DNA from: an uncultured Ruminococcus sp.
GTDB lineage: Bacteria > Bacillota > Clostridia > Oscillospirales > Ruminococcaceae
Assembly (NCBI GenBank): GCA_947345935.1
Contig: CAMZZN010000008.1
Span: 1 to 64,000, forward strand
DNA: 64,000 bases
Direction: 5' to 3'
The position numbers and the translations under genes are program-made. Shown here one piece after another: positions 15,813 through 24,302 of the stretch. Every line of letters begins with the position of its first letter. Positions within the stretch are counted from its first letter, which is position 1. The notes beneath the pieces are model-generated. The model saw only the letters and a program-made list of their open reading frames with translations. It was not told where the DNA came from and ran no database searches.

Positions 15813-15992
15813 TTAAGGCAATACCGCACAAAGATTGTGCGGCAGATGTGTAGTAAGATTTTTCGTAAGATTGTACAGAAATTTCGCAGGCATACTGTCG
15901 TATGTCAAGAAATTTATGTGCAAGATGACGGAAAATATTCAAGCAGATGACGTGCAAAGCCGTCAGGCGTGCTTTGTGCGGTGTTGCCTTAA
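15813..15992. repeat. Inverted-repeat element, family B, best copy
   Basis: A 180-bp element with terminal inverted repeats of about 21 bp: TTAAGGCAATACCGCACAAAG at the left (given here as 15813-15833) and its near-complement at 15972-15992, two mismatches. It contains inner short inverted repeats and no gene with a ribosome binding site. It begins 8 bases after the spoIIIAG stop and ends 24 bases before spoIIIAH. Related ends occur at 3522-3550, 62717-62745 and as a mini-hairpin at 11384-11428, so this is a multicopy family, probably MITE-like. Confidence 0.8.
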
Positions 15993-16015
15993 AACATATT
16001 TAAAGGAGAATAATT

Positions 16016-16567
16016 ATGAAAAAACCCACATTAATCATCAGAAAGAAGCACATTATCATGACCTGCCTGACCCTTATGCTGGCTGTGGCAGTATACATAA
16101 ACTACGCAACTGCGCCTATCAGTCCTGATAAATCGACACGGAAGAAGGCTTCATCAGAAAAAGGCGATACCGTAAGTTACGGAGAGACGGAATTTGTAAA
16201 TGCCGAAGCGGACGGAACCGCAGATTATTTCGCCCAGGCAAGGATAGATAAAATGAATAATCGTGACGAAGCTGTCCAGACTCTCCAGATGATAATAGGC
16301 GGAGGCGATATAACAGAGGATGAAATGGTAATGAATGCCCTTGACGCCGTTGAAGTATCAAGACTTATTGAGTCGGAAGGAACTATCGAATCTCTTATAA
16401 AAGCACAAGGATTTGATGACTGCGTTGCTTATCTCGACGGAGAATCCGCTAAAATCGTTGTCAAAACCGAAGGTCTTGATAAGGCTCAGGCAGCTTCGAT
16501 AAAGGAGATAATTCTGGGTGAAACAGAAGTTTCTGCAGAAAATATCAGAATTTTTGAAGTAAAGTAG
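16016..16567 (+). CDS. spoIIIAH: Stage III sporulation protein AH (SpoIIIAH)
   Basis: A 183-residue membrane-anchored protein. One N-terminal helix (HIIMTCLTLMLAVAVYINYA) is followed by a low-complexity linker and the YscJ/FliF-like domain (EAVQTLQMIIGGGDITEDEM to the end). In spore formers AH binds SpoIIQ from the forespore side to close the channel. It has its own ribosome binding site (AAAGGAG). It keeps the usual final place in the operon, but a 180-bp repeat lies between it and spoIIIAG, so its transcription may differ from the rest. Confidence 0.92.
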   Translation: MKKPTLIIRKKHIIMTCLTLMLAVAVYINYATAPISPDKSTRKKASSEKGDTVSYGETEFVNAEADGTADYFAQARIDKMNNRDEAVQTLQMIIGGGDITEDEMVMNALDAVEVSRLIESEGTIESLIKAQGFDDCVAYLDGESAKIVVKTEGLDKAQAASIKEIILGETEVSAENIRIFEVK

Positions 16568-16596
16568 TTGTAAAAGCTGAAAAAATCTGGTATAAT
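16568..16596 (+). promoter_or_regulatory. Promoter of the asp23-nusB housekeeping operon
   Basis: TTGTAA (16568-16573), 17 bases, TATAAT (16591-16596), starting on the base after the spoIIIAH stop and about 85 bases before the asp23-like gene. Confidence 0.75.
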
Positions 16597-16679
16597 ATAA
16601 AGGACAGAGTGTTTATGATACATTGGTTAAAATACTTGTCCAATGATGGCACTCAAAAAATCGAACCGGAGGTCTGAAA

Positions 16680-17015
16680 ATGGAGGTTTCCAGAGAAGCG
16701 GTCAGGAGCCGTCTTAAAATATCAGACGACGTAATAATTACAGTTGCAAGACTTGCCGCCCTTGATGTCAGGGGCGTTGCAGGTCTGTGCGGAAACGTCG
16801 GCAGGATGAGCAGAATAAGGAAAAACGGACCGGTCAGAGTTTCAATGATCGGCGATGTTGCGGCAATTGATATTGCAGTTAAAGTGAAAAGCGGCGAAAA
16901 CGCCGGAGCTGTTGCTAAAGAGGTACAGTCTGCCGTTAAGGAGAATATCCAGAACATGACGGGAATTACCGCTGCAAGAGTGAATGTTTCCGTTTGCGGA
17001 GTAGTTTTTAATTAA
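16680..17015 (+). CDS. Asp23/Gls24-family envelope stress protein
   Basis: A 111-residue protein of the Asp23/Gls24 family (also called YqhY when beside nusB). Characteristic segments are SDDVIITVARLAALDVRGVA near the start and AIDIAVKVKSGENAGAVAKE, ending with the AARVNVSVCGVVF strand. CGGAGG lies 7 bases before the ATG. In Bacillus YqhY lies between accBC and nusB and affects acetyl-CoA carboxylase; here acc genes are absent and the gene directly precedes nusB. It has no membrane helix. Confidence 0.9.
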   Translation: MEVSREAVRSRLKISDDVIITVARLAALDVRGVAGLCGNVGRMSRIRKNGPVRVSMIGDVAAIDIAVKVKSGENAGAVAKEVQSAVKENIQNMTGITAARVNVSVCGVVFN

Positions 17016-17033
17016 TTAAAAAGGAGAGTTTAA

Positions 17034-17453
17034 ATGACAAGACGTGAAATAAGAGACAGTGCATTCAAGCTGATTTTTGAGCAGCTTTTGAGGGACGACG
17101 ATATTCGGGAGCTTTACGATATAGCAGAAGAAATCGACGAGATAAACGTAAATAATGAAGTTAAAAAAATCGTTGAAGGAACACTTGAGCACGCTGAAGA
17201 AATAGACGGGATAATAGCAGGATACAGCCGATCGAGAAGTATTTCCCGTATTTCTAAGCTTAATCTGGCAATTCTGAGGATAGCTTTGTATGAAGCTATC
17301 TATGATGAAAATACGCCTGTAAACGCAGCTATCAGCGAAGCGATAAATCTTTCTATGATCTATACCTATAAAGAGGACACATCGTTTATCAACGGTGTAC
17401 TCGGAGCGTTTTCCAGAGAGCATAAAACGGAAGAGGCAGCTGAAAATGCCTGA
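17034..17453 (+). CDS. nusB: Transcription antitermination factor NusB
   Basis: A 139-residue all-helical RNA-binding protein that joins NusE (S10) at boxA to prevent early termination in rRNA operons. The start TRREIRDSAFKLIFEQLLRD and the end SMIYTYKEDTSFINGVLGAF are diagnostic, the latter the highly conserved C-terminal helix. AAAGGAGAG precedes the ATG. The following gene starts inside its last codons. Confidence 0.95.
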   Translation: MTRREIRDSAFKLIFEQLLRDDDIRELYDIAEEIDEINVNNEVKKIVEGTLEHAEEIDGIIAGYSRSRSISRISKLNLAILRIALYEAIYDENTPVNAAISEAINLSMIYTYKEDTSFINGVLGAFSREHKTEEAAENA

Positions 17454-18393
17454 ATTTCTGGGAATCGACACAAGCAACTACACTACTTCGGCGGCAGTAT
17501 ACGTCAGCAGTGAAAACAGAATATATCAGGCAAAAAAGCTGCTTCCCGTCAAAAAGGGCGAACTTGGACTTCGTCAGAGCGACGCCGTATTTCATCATAC
17601 AAGACAGCTGCCAGAAGTAATAAATCAGCTGTTTGGAGGAGATCGCCGGGAAATTCCCTGTGCAGTGTCGGTCTCTGTACGTCCACGAAACGTAGAAGGC
17701 TCGTATATGCCGTGTTTTCTGTGCGGAGAGTCCTTTGCATGTTCTCTGGGTGCTATAGAGAATATTCCCGTTTATTCCGCCTCTCATCAGGTCGGTCATA
17801 TTATAGCGGCTCTTTACTCTGCGGACAGGCTCGATCTGGTCTCACAGCGATTTATAGCTTTTCATGTGAGCGGAGGAACTACCGACTGCCTTCTCTGCGA
17901 ACCGGACAGGGAAAATATCTTAAATATTTCCGGCATAGGAACTTCGCTTGATCTGAAAGCAGGTCAGGCGATCGACAGGGTAGGAGTTATGCTCGGACTT
18001 GATTTCCCATGCGGCAGAGAGCTGGAATCCTTGGCAGCCGGAGCTGATAAAAGATTCAGGGTAAAGCCAGTCATAAAGGGAAACGACTGCTGTCTGTCGG
18101 GGCTTGAGAATAAGTGCCGCTTCATGGCTGATAACGGGGAAAAACCGGAAAATATTACAGGATATTGCCTTGACTTCATTGCAGAGACGATAATTGGTAT
18201 GACAGACGCTGCGGCAGAGCTTTACGGTTCTCTTCCCCTTGTGTTTGCAGGCGGAGTGATGTCCGACAAGTATATTTGTGACCGTATTACCGGAAAATTT
18301 AAAAACGCTTATTTTGCGGCGCCGGAATTCTCCTGCGATAATGCGGCAGGAACGGCGATATTCGGTTACCTGAAAAGTATTGGAGAGAAATAA
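17446..18393 (+). CDS. TsaD/Kae1-like (peptidase M22 fold) protein
   Basis: A 315-residue ASKHA-fold protein related to TsaD, which makes the t6A modification of tRNA. The start FLGIDTSNYTTSAAVYV is the N-terminal phosphate loop, SASHQVGHIIAAL carries the HxxxH metal ligands, FHVSGGTTDCLL is the second phosphate loop and LVFAGGVMSDKYI the adenosine loop. Clostridia often have such a paralogue beside nusB and xseA in addition to true TsaD. The protein is shorter than usual TsaD (about 340), so I call it Kae1-like and do not assign the symbol. I start at ATG 17446, overlapping nusB by 8 bases; an earlier ATG at 17395 lies within nusB without a ribosome binding site. Confidence 0.85.
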   Translation: MPEFLGIDTSNYTTSAAVYVSSENRIYQAKKLLPVKKGELGLRQSDAVFHHTRQLPEVINQLFGGDRREIPCAVSVSVRPRNVEGSYMPCFLCGESFACSLGAIENIPVYSASHQVGHIIAALYSADRLDLVSQRFIAFHVSGGTTDCLLCEPDRENILNISGIGTSLDLKAGQAIDRVGVMLGLDFPCGRELESLAAGADKRFRVKPVIKGNDCCLSGLENKCRFMADNGEKPENITGYCLDFIAETIIGMTDAAAELYGSLPLVFAGGVMSDKYICDRITGKFKNAYFAAPEFSCDNAAGTAIFGYLKSIGEK

Positions 18394-19583
18394 TGCCTGT
18401 TGTTACAGTTACACAGATAAATAAATATTTAAGTTCTGTTATCAGAAGTGACAGAAATTTGCAGGGGATCATGGTAAAAGGAGAGATCTCAGATTTTAGG
18501 CATCAATATGTCAGCGGCCATATGTATTTTACGATTAAGGACAGTGAAAGCGTTTTAAGAGCAGTAATGTTTGCTTCGGCTGCTTCCCGTCTGAAATTTA
18601 TTCCGGAGGACGGAATGTCCGTAGTTGCCATTGGAAATATTGCTGTTTATGAGCGCAGCGGAGTTTATCAGATCAATGTCACCGATATTATTCCCGAGGG
18701 CAAGGGAAAGGACAATACTGCGCTGGAACAGCTCAAAAAAAGGCTTGCAAGGGAAGGCGTATTTGATACGGCGCATAAACGAAAATTGCCGGAATTTCCG
18801 AAAAAAATAGGAGTTGTGTCTTCTCTCAGCGGAGCAGCTGTCAGGGATATTATAAATATCCTGTCAAGACGCTGGCCCTTGTGCGAGATATATGCTGTAA
18901 ATGCGCTTGTGCAGGGAGAAGGCGCTCCCGAATCCGTTTGCAGTGGAATCCTGGCTGCTGAAAAGGCAGGATGCGATGTTATTATCGTTGGTCGTGGCGG
19001 AGGTTCGTCTGATGATCTCAGTGCTTTTAACACAGAAAAAACAGCGTATGCCGTATATAACTGTAAAGTTCCGGTAATATCTGCCGTCGGTCACGAAACG
19101 GATATAACTATAACCGATCTTGCCGCAGATATGAGAGCGCCTACGCCGTCGGCAGCGGCAGAATTGGTTGCAAAGTCGGCGGAAGGAATCTCTGACAGAA
19201 TCGGATTATTGGAAAAAAGAGCGGAAAAGGCATTTACCGCAATGTTATCATGCTATGAAGAAAGAATTGCTCTTTTCAGCGCCAGGCTTGCGGCTCAGTC
19301 TCCGTCGAATCGTCTTAGACTTACGGAGGAACGTTTTGAAAACCTGAAAAAAAGATGCGGACTTGCTTTTTATGCATATATTGACAGACTTGATTCTAAA
19401 ACAAATGAAAAAATCGGCTGCCTTGAAAGTCTCAGTCCGCTTAAAGTGCTTTCAAGGGGATATTCTCTTGTCTATAAAGGCGATAAACTTGTCGGAAGTT
19501 CGGATCTCCTTGAAACGGGGGACAGCGTCAGCATACGCTTTGGAAAAGGCGGCGCAACGGCGGAAGTAAAGGATAAATGGTGA
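18393..19583 (+). CDS. xseA: Exodeoxyribonuclease VII large subunit
   Basis: A 396-residue catalytic subunit of ExoVII, which degrades single-stranded DNA to short oligonucleotides. An OB-fold DNA-binding domain (about 5-95: VTQINKYLSSVIRSDRNLQG, GHMYFTIKDSESVLRAVMF) precedes the nuclease domain with IGVVSSLSGAAVRDI, VIIVGRGGGSSDDLSAFN and VISAVGHETDITITDLAAD. A coiled-coil region and the C-terminal SPLKVLSRGYSLVY segment complete it. The start overlaps the preceding stop (TAATG) and xseB follows, so the subunits are made together. Confidence 0.96.
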   Translation: MPVVTVTQINKYLSSVIRSDRNLQGIMVKGEISDFRHQYVSGHMYFTIKDSESVLRAVMFASAASRLKFIPEDGMSVVAIGNIAVYERSGVYQINVTDIIPEGKGKDNTALEQLKKRLAREGVFDTAHKRKLPEFPKKIGVVSSLSGAAVRDIINILSRRWPLCEIYAVNALVQGEGAPESVCSGILAAEKAGCDVIIVGRGGGSSDDLSAFNTEKTAYAVYNCKVPVISAVGHETDITITDLAADMRAPTPSAAAELVAKSAEGISDRIGLLEKRAEKAFTAMLSCYEERIALFSARLAAQSPSNRLRLTEERFENLKKRCGLAFYAYIDRLDSKTNEKIGCLESLSPLKVLSRGYSLVYKGDKLVGSSDLLETGDSVSIRFGKGGATAEVKDKW

Positions 19584-19587
19584 TATA

Positions 19588-19791
19588 ATGGAAGAAAAAC
19601 AAAGCTTTGAGGAAAATATGGCAAGTCTTGGTAAGGTGGTTTCAGAGCTTGAAAAAGGAGATATTCCTCTTGAAAAGGCAGTGGAACTTTACGGAGAGGG
19701 CGTCAGGCTTTCAGCCATATGTAAAAAACAGCTCAGCGAGGCAAAAATAAAAATAACGGAGGCAGACGGAGAGAATCCGCCGAGAAAATGA
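19588..19791 (+). CDS. xseB: Exodeoxyribonuclease VII small subunit
   Basis: A 67-residue helical hairpin protein with the family motif FEENMASLGKVVSELEKGDI, then PLEKAVELYGEGVRLSAICK. It coats the coiled coil of XseA and is needed for ExoVII activity. It follows xseA by 4 bases and ends 1 base before ispA. Confidence 0.95.
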   Translation: MEEKQSFEENMASLGKVVSELEKGDIPLEKAVELYGEGVRLSAICKKQLSEAKIKITEADGENPPRK

Positions 19792-19792
19792 T

Positions 19793-20683
19793 ATGAGTTT
19801 ATGCAATGACAAACTTTCGGAATATATAGAGTTTACCGAAGAAAATTTAAAAAAATACAGTTTATGCAACGGAGCGGTCAGCGCTCAGAAAAATCTTATA
19901 AAAGCAATGAATTATTCCCTTGAGGCTGGAGGAAAGCGTATCAGACCGGTTCTTGTATACGCCTTCTGCGAAGCCTGCGGCGAGAATTATAGAAAGGCGG
20001 CTGCGCCTGCTTGCGGTATCGAAATGATACATACGTTCTCACTGATTCATGACGACCTCCCCGCAATGGATAACGACGATTTTCGCAGGGGGAAGCCGTC
20101 CTGTCACAAGGCTTTTGACGAGGCGACTGCTATTCTCGCAGGAGATGCTCTCTCTGTTCTGCCATTTGAGATAATTGCTGATGATCCCTCCCTAACCTGT
20201 GACCAGAAAGTAAAAATTTGCTCTTGTCTTGCAAAAGCAGTAGGGCGTGACGGCATGATAGGCGGTCAGGTAATTGACATGGAAAATGAAAAGCGAAGCG
20301 ATGTGGATGAAGAAAATTTGCGTAATATGTATCGGCACAAAACAGGAGAACTTATTGCGGTTTCATGCATGATGGGTTGCATATGCGCCGGGGCTGACAG
20401 CGACGTCGTATCCGCTGCTGCCGAATACGGTTATCGTCTTGGTCTTGCATTCCAGATCATTGACGATATTCTTGATGTCACAAGCACTACCGAAGAACTC
20501 GGAAAGCCGGTAGGAAGTGATTCCAATGAAAACAAGACCACATTTACTACACTTTACGGAGTCGAAAGGGCACGTGAGATTGCCGCAAAAGTTACGGGAG
20601 AAGCTATGGCGCTGCTTGAGAAATTCAGTGATAATACCTTTCTCAGGGAACTGACTGAAACGCTTCTGGGCAGAAAAAATTAA
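19793..20683 (+). CDS. ispA: Farnesyl/geranyl diphosphate synthase
   Basis: A 296-residue trans-prenyltransferase that condenses isopentenyl and dimethylallyl diphosphate to farnesyl diphosphate for undecaprenyl and other isoprenoids. The first Asp-rich motif is LIHDDLPAMDNDDFRRGKP and the second FQIIDDILDVTSTTEELGKP, the latter with the GKPVGSD element and conserved KTT after it. EAGGKRIRPVLVYA is the substrate-binding strand. It sits with dxs, joining both ends of the MEP isoprenoid pathway in one operon. The ATG at 19793 follows the xseB stop directly; the Shine-Dalgarno lies inside xseB. Confidence 0.95.
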   Translation: MSLCNDKLSEYIEFTEENLKKYSLCNGAVSAQKNLIKAMNYSLEAGGKRIRPVLVYAFCEACGENYRKAAAPACGIEMIHTFSLIHDDLPAMDNDDFRRGKPSCHKAFDEATAILAGDALSVLPFEIIADDPSLTCDQKVKICSCLAKAVGRDGMIGGQVIDMENEKRSDVDEENLRNMYRHKTGELIAVSCMMGCICAGADSDVVSAAAEYGYRLGLAFQIIDDILDVTSTTEELGKPVGSDSNENKTTFTTLYGVERAREIAAKVTGEAMALLEKFSDNTFLRELTETLLGRKN

Positions 20684-20740
20684 CGTTATAAAGGAGCTGC
20701 GGAGTTAGCGTTTTGCTTTTTTTGCTCCGTTTTGTTACAA

Positions 20741-22657
20741 ATGAAGGAAAAAAATAATAATGAAAAAAATGCTGTTACAGAGAAAAAAGTTACTTTGTCC
20801 GAACTGGAACTGCCTGAAGATCTGAAAAATCTTTCCGTCAGACAGTGCGGCGCTCTTTGCAGCGAGATCAGAAATATTCTTATAACAACAGTTTCAAAAA
20901 ACGGGGGACATCTTGCCTCAAACCTTGGCGCTGTGGAATTGACAATGGCTATACATCGTGTTTTTAACTCGCCGGATGATAAAATAATCTGGGATGTGGG
21001 ACATCAGTCGTACACTCATAAAATTCTGACGGGCAGGCTTGCAGAATTTTCCACACTCCGCCGGAAAGATGGATTATCAGGATTTCCAAAGCCGGAAGAG
21101 AGCGTTCACGATACGTTTATAAGCGGTCACAGCAGCACTTCTGTTTCGATTGCCTGCGGTATTGCTGAAGCCATGAAGATACAGGGAAAAAATAATTATG
21201 CCGTGGCAGTTATCGGAGACGGAGCAATGACCGGCGGAATGTTTTATGAAGCTATGAACAACATAGGCAGAGGAAAGAATTCTCATCTCATAGTCATTCT
21301 TAACGATAACAATATGTCCATCTCCAAAAGCGTGGGTTCTGTTGCCAAATATCTTACTTCTCTGCGCAACAGCGAGGAGTATTTACAGACCAAGCGTGCC
21401 GTTGAACGTGGACTTAAAAAAATTCCTATTATGGGAAAATCAGTAGCCAGGGGGATCAAAAACGTAAAGGATTCCGTGAAATACCGTATTTTTGAAGACA
21501 GCAATCTCTTTGAAGATATGGGATTTATATATCTTGGTCCGGTAAACGGACATGATCTTGATGAACTTGAAGAAGTCATGCGAATGGCAAAGACATACGA
21601 AGAACCGGTATTCATTCATGTCAAGACAGTCAAGGGAAAAGGCTATATGCCGGCGGAAAGGAATCCTGGTGAGTATCATGGCATATCACGGTTCGATATA
21701 GAGACCGGAAATCCGGAAATTTCTGCGAATAAGTGTTTTTCTACCGTATTCGGCAGGGAACTTGTGCGGATGGCTTATAATGACAGCAGGATAACGGCAA
21801 TAACGGCTGCCATGAAATACGGTACAGGGCTTCAGTTCTTTTGCAGCTGTTTTCCGGATCGTTTTTTTGACGTGGGAATCGCCGAACAACACGCCGTGAC
21901 ATTTGCGGGAGGTCTTGCCGCAATGGGAATGATACCGGTTTTTGCGGTATATTCTTCATTTCTTCAGCGTGCATACGATCAGTTGATTCATGATATTTCC
22001 ATTGGAAATCTGCATATAGTTTTGGGTATTGACCGTGCAGGAATTGTCGGAGAGGACGGGGAGACTCATCAGGGACTGCTTGATGTTCCAATGCTGACGA
22101 CAATAAAAAATACGACCATTTATTCACCGTGCTGCTACGAGGAACTTACACTTTGCATGAAACGGGCAATTTTTGAGGACAAGGGACTTGCGGCAGTGCG
22201 TTATCCTCGTGGTGCAGAACCGTCGGCTTTTGAGAGCTGTTATCTGTCTGCTGACCATGTCTTTGTGAGCAATGGCAGAAGCAATATCCTCATAATCACC
22301 TATGGACGAATTTTTAACGAGGCTCTGAAAGCGCAGAATGTTCTGTTTTCAAAAGGGATAAAATGCGATATCCTTAAATTGACAAAGATCTGGCCTCTGT
22401 CAGAAAGTCTTGCCGGTGAAATAGAAAATTACAGTTGTATCGTATTTTTTGAGGAGAGCATGGACAGTGGAAGTATTTCCGAAAAGATTGCCGATATGCT
22501 TGCCGAATCGTCCTATCGTGGGGATTACTCAAGAGTGACTGCAACAGGGTATGTCAAGCAGGCTTCCGTAATGGAGTGCCTTGAACAGCTTGGTCTTACA
22601 AGCGGCAGAATGGAAGAATATATAATGAAAAGGAGCAATGAAAATGGCAAGGCTTGA
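20741..22657 (+). CDS. dxs: 1-deoxy-D-xylulose-5-phosphate synthase
   Basis: A thiamine-diphosphate enzyme of about 638 residues that makes DXP from pyruvate and glyceraldehyde 3-phosphate, the first step of the MEP pathway. Evidence includes GGHLASNLGAVELTMAIHRV, DVGHQSYTHKILTGR, the ThDP-binding GDGAMTGGMFYEAMNN and the transketolase-type FDVGIAEQHAVTFAGGLA. The exact start is uncertain: ATG 20741 and TTG 20732 both lack a good Shine-Dalgarno. AAGGAGCTGCGGAG (20691-20704) is too far upstream and can pair with CTCCG at 20725-20729, leaving a folded leader. It follows ispA by about 55 bases. Confidence 0.95.
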   Translation: MKEKNNNEKNAVTEKKVTLSELELPEDLKNLSVRQCGALCSEIRNILITTVSKNGGHLASNLGAVELTMAIHRVFNSPDDKIIWDVGHQSYTHKILTGRLAEFSTLRRKDGLSGFPKPEESVHDTFISGHSSTSVSIACGIAEAMKIQGKNNYAVAVIGDGAMTGGMFYEAMNNIGRGKNSHLIVILNDNNMSISKSVGSVAKYLTSLRNSEEYLQTKRAVERGLKKIPIMGKSVARGIKNVKDSVKYRIFEDSNLFEDMGFIYLGPVNGHDLDELEEVMRMAKTYEEPVFIHVKTVKGKGYMPAERNPGEYHGISRFDIETGNPEISANKCFSTVFGRELVRMAYNDSRITAITAAMKYGTGLQFFCSCFPDRFFDVGIAEQHAVTFAGGLAAMGMIPVFAVYSSFLQRAYDQLIHDISIGNLHIVLGIDRAGIVGEDGETHQGLLDVPMLTTIKNTTIYSPCCYEELTLCMKRAIFEDKGLAAVRYPRGAEPSAFESCYLSADHVFVSNGRSNILIITYGRIFNEALKAQNVLFSKGIKCDILKLTKIWPLSESLAGEIENYSCIVFFEESMDSGSISEKIADMLAESSYRGDYSRVTATGYVKQASVMECLEQLGLTSGRMEEYIMKRSNENGKA

Positions 22658-23429
22658 CAGTGTCCTTGTTGCAAGAGGAATTGCTTCCAGCCGGAAAAAG
22701 GCAAAGGAAATGATCGATGCCGGAGCCGTGACCGTAAACGGGAAAACGGTGACAAAAGCTTCAGCAGACATATCCGACAGTGATGTGACAGAATCGTCAG
22801 TCCGGCAGTTATATGTCGGCAGGGGAGCTTTTAAGCTTGAAAAGGCGGCAGAAATATTCGGTCTGGACTTTGACGGAAAGACTTGTCTTGATATAGGCGC
22901 TTCAACAGGCGGTTTCACTGATTTTATGCTGAAAAACGGAGCAAAAAAGGTTTTTGCGATTGATGTAGGCATCGGTCAGCTTGCTGATATTCTTAGAAGC
23001 GACGAGCGTGTGTTTAGTATGGAAAAGACGGATATACGCAGCGTTACAGTTGAAGATCTGGGAAAATGTGTGGATTTCATCTGCGCCGACGTTTCGTTTA
23101 TCTCGCTAAAAATGATACTTCCGAAAATATATGAACTCCTTGTAAACGGCGAAGCTGCCGTGGTGCTGATAAAGCCGCAGTTTGAAGCCGGAAAGGGAAA
23201 TATCGGAAAACATGGAATAGTCAGGGACAAAAAAATTCATGTAAACGTTCTTGCAGATATAGAGTCGTTCGCCGCCAGTCTCGGATTTGTTCCCGAGGGA
23301 TTCTGCGCATCGCCGATCAAAGGTGGCAGCGGAAATATAGAGTATCTTATGAAGATAAGAAAAAATGCCGGAAATCATGTTATATGCGATTTCAGAGAGC
23401 TGGCGGAAAATGCATTCAACACACTTTAA
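22644..23429 (+). CDS. TlyA-family rRNA 2'-O-methyltransferase/hemolysin-like
   Basis: A 261-residue protein with an N-terminal S4 RNA-binding domain (RLDSVLVARGIASSRKKAKE to VNGKTV) and an FtsJ-type methyltransferase domain (GKTCLDIGASTGGFTDFML as the SAM loop, DFICADVSFISLKMILP, VVLIKPQFEAGKGNIGKHGI). In Mycobacterium TlyA methylates 16S and 23S rRNA; in Firmicutes the gene regularly stands between dxs and nadK. I prefer ATG 22644, 8 bases from AAGGAG, over ATG 22638, which is too close. It overlaps dxs by 14 bases. Confidence 0.92.
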   Translation: MARLDSVLVARGIASSRKKAKEMIDAGAVTVNGKTVTKASADISDSDVTESSVRQLYVGRGAFKLEKAAEIFGLDFDGKTCLDIGASTGGFTDFMLKNGAKKVFAIDVGIGQLADILRSDERVFSMEKTDIRSVTVEDLGKCVDFICADVSFISLKMILPKIYELLVNGEAAVVLIKPQFEAGKGNIGKHGIVRDKKIHVNVLADIESFAASLGFVPEGFCASPIKGGSGNIEYLMKIRKNAGNHVICDFRELAENAFNTL

Positions 23430-23438
23430 GGAGTTATT

Positions 23439-24293
23439 ATGAAAGCAGCGTTATATCCTAATTTTCAGAAAAAAAATGCGCTTCCCTGTGCAAGGGAAGT
23501 CTGCGATATACTTTGCCGTGAGGATATTCAGGTTTGTGTAAGCGCAGATTTCAGAGAAGAATTTTCCGACAAACCGGGCATTTTATTTGAGGATATTGAA
23601 GAATCTGCAAAAACAGCTGATTTTGTTATCGCTATCGGCGGTGACGGAACGATACTGCGCTGTGCCCGGCTTCTTACCGGTACAGATACCAGACTGCTGG
23701 GAATAAATACCGGAACACTGGGTTTTATGGCTGGTCTGGAAGCCGATCAGCTTGACAAGCTGAGTCTCCTGAAAAAAGGCGTCTATGAGATCTCTGACCG
23801 TATGACCCTCGATGTTGTTTTTCATCATGAGGCTGGAGATGTTGTCTATACGGCGCTGAACGAGATCTCCGCACGTTCCGGAAGCTTTAGGATCTGCGAT
23901 TTTGAGGTGTACTCGGACAGTTATCTTGTCGGCAGATATCGTGCCGACGGGGTTTTGTTCAGTACGCCGTCAGGCTCTACTGCCTATGCGCTTTCTGCCG
24001 GCGGACCTGTTATTGAACCTGATCTCGAATGCATTGAAATGACGCTTATTTGTCCACATTCACTGTTTTCAAGAGCGACAATGTTTGCCGCAGGCAGAAA
24101 GCTCAGGCTCACAGATAAAACTCACGGTGACGAAAGTATGGTCGTATGTGTGGACGGAGAAATTTATTTTCAGCTTCATGAAAATGAATCGATCGAGATC
24201 AGCAGGGGACGAAATAATATTAAATTTGTTAATCTTATAGGCAATTCCTTTCATGAGTCCCTGTGCAGGAAGCTGTGTAAGCCTATAAAATAA
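23439..24293 (+). CDS. nadK: NAD kinase
   Basis: A 284-residue enzyme that phosphorylates NAD to NADP. The ATP/NAD-kinase motif FVIAIGGDGTILRCARLL (about 65-82) and the GINTGTLGFMAGLE segment are clear, and the C-terminal GDESMVVCVDGEIYFQLHEN region matches the family. AAGGAG lies 6 bases before the ATG. The tlyA-nadK-argR-recN order is the normal Firmicutes arrangement. Confidence 0.95.
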   Translation: MKAALYPNFQKKNALPCAREVCDILCREDIQVCVSADFREEFSDKPGILFEDIEESAKTADFVIAIGGDGTILRCARLLTGTDTRLLGINTGTLGFMAGLEADQLDKLSLLKKGVYEISDRMTLDVVFHHEAGDVVYTALNEISARSGSFRICDFEVYSDSYLVGRYRADGVLFSTPSGSTAYALSAGGPVIEPDLECIEMTLICPHSLFSRATMFAAGRKLRLTDKTHGDESMVVCVDGEIYFQLHENESIEISRGRNNIKFVNLIGNSFHESLCRKLCKPIK

Positions 24294-24302
24294 GGAGAAG
24301 AT

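Noticed and set aside
15835-16128. 97-residue open frame between spoIIIAG and spoIIIAH
   Set aside because: It starts within the family B repeat, has no ribosome binding site and overlaps the good spoIIIAH gene.
17446-18393. Calling the M22-type protein TsaD
   Set aside because: It is somewhat short and lies in a nusB-xseA context where a second Kae1-like gene is usual; the true tsaD is expected elsewhere with its partners.
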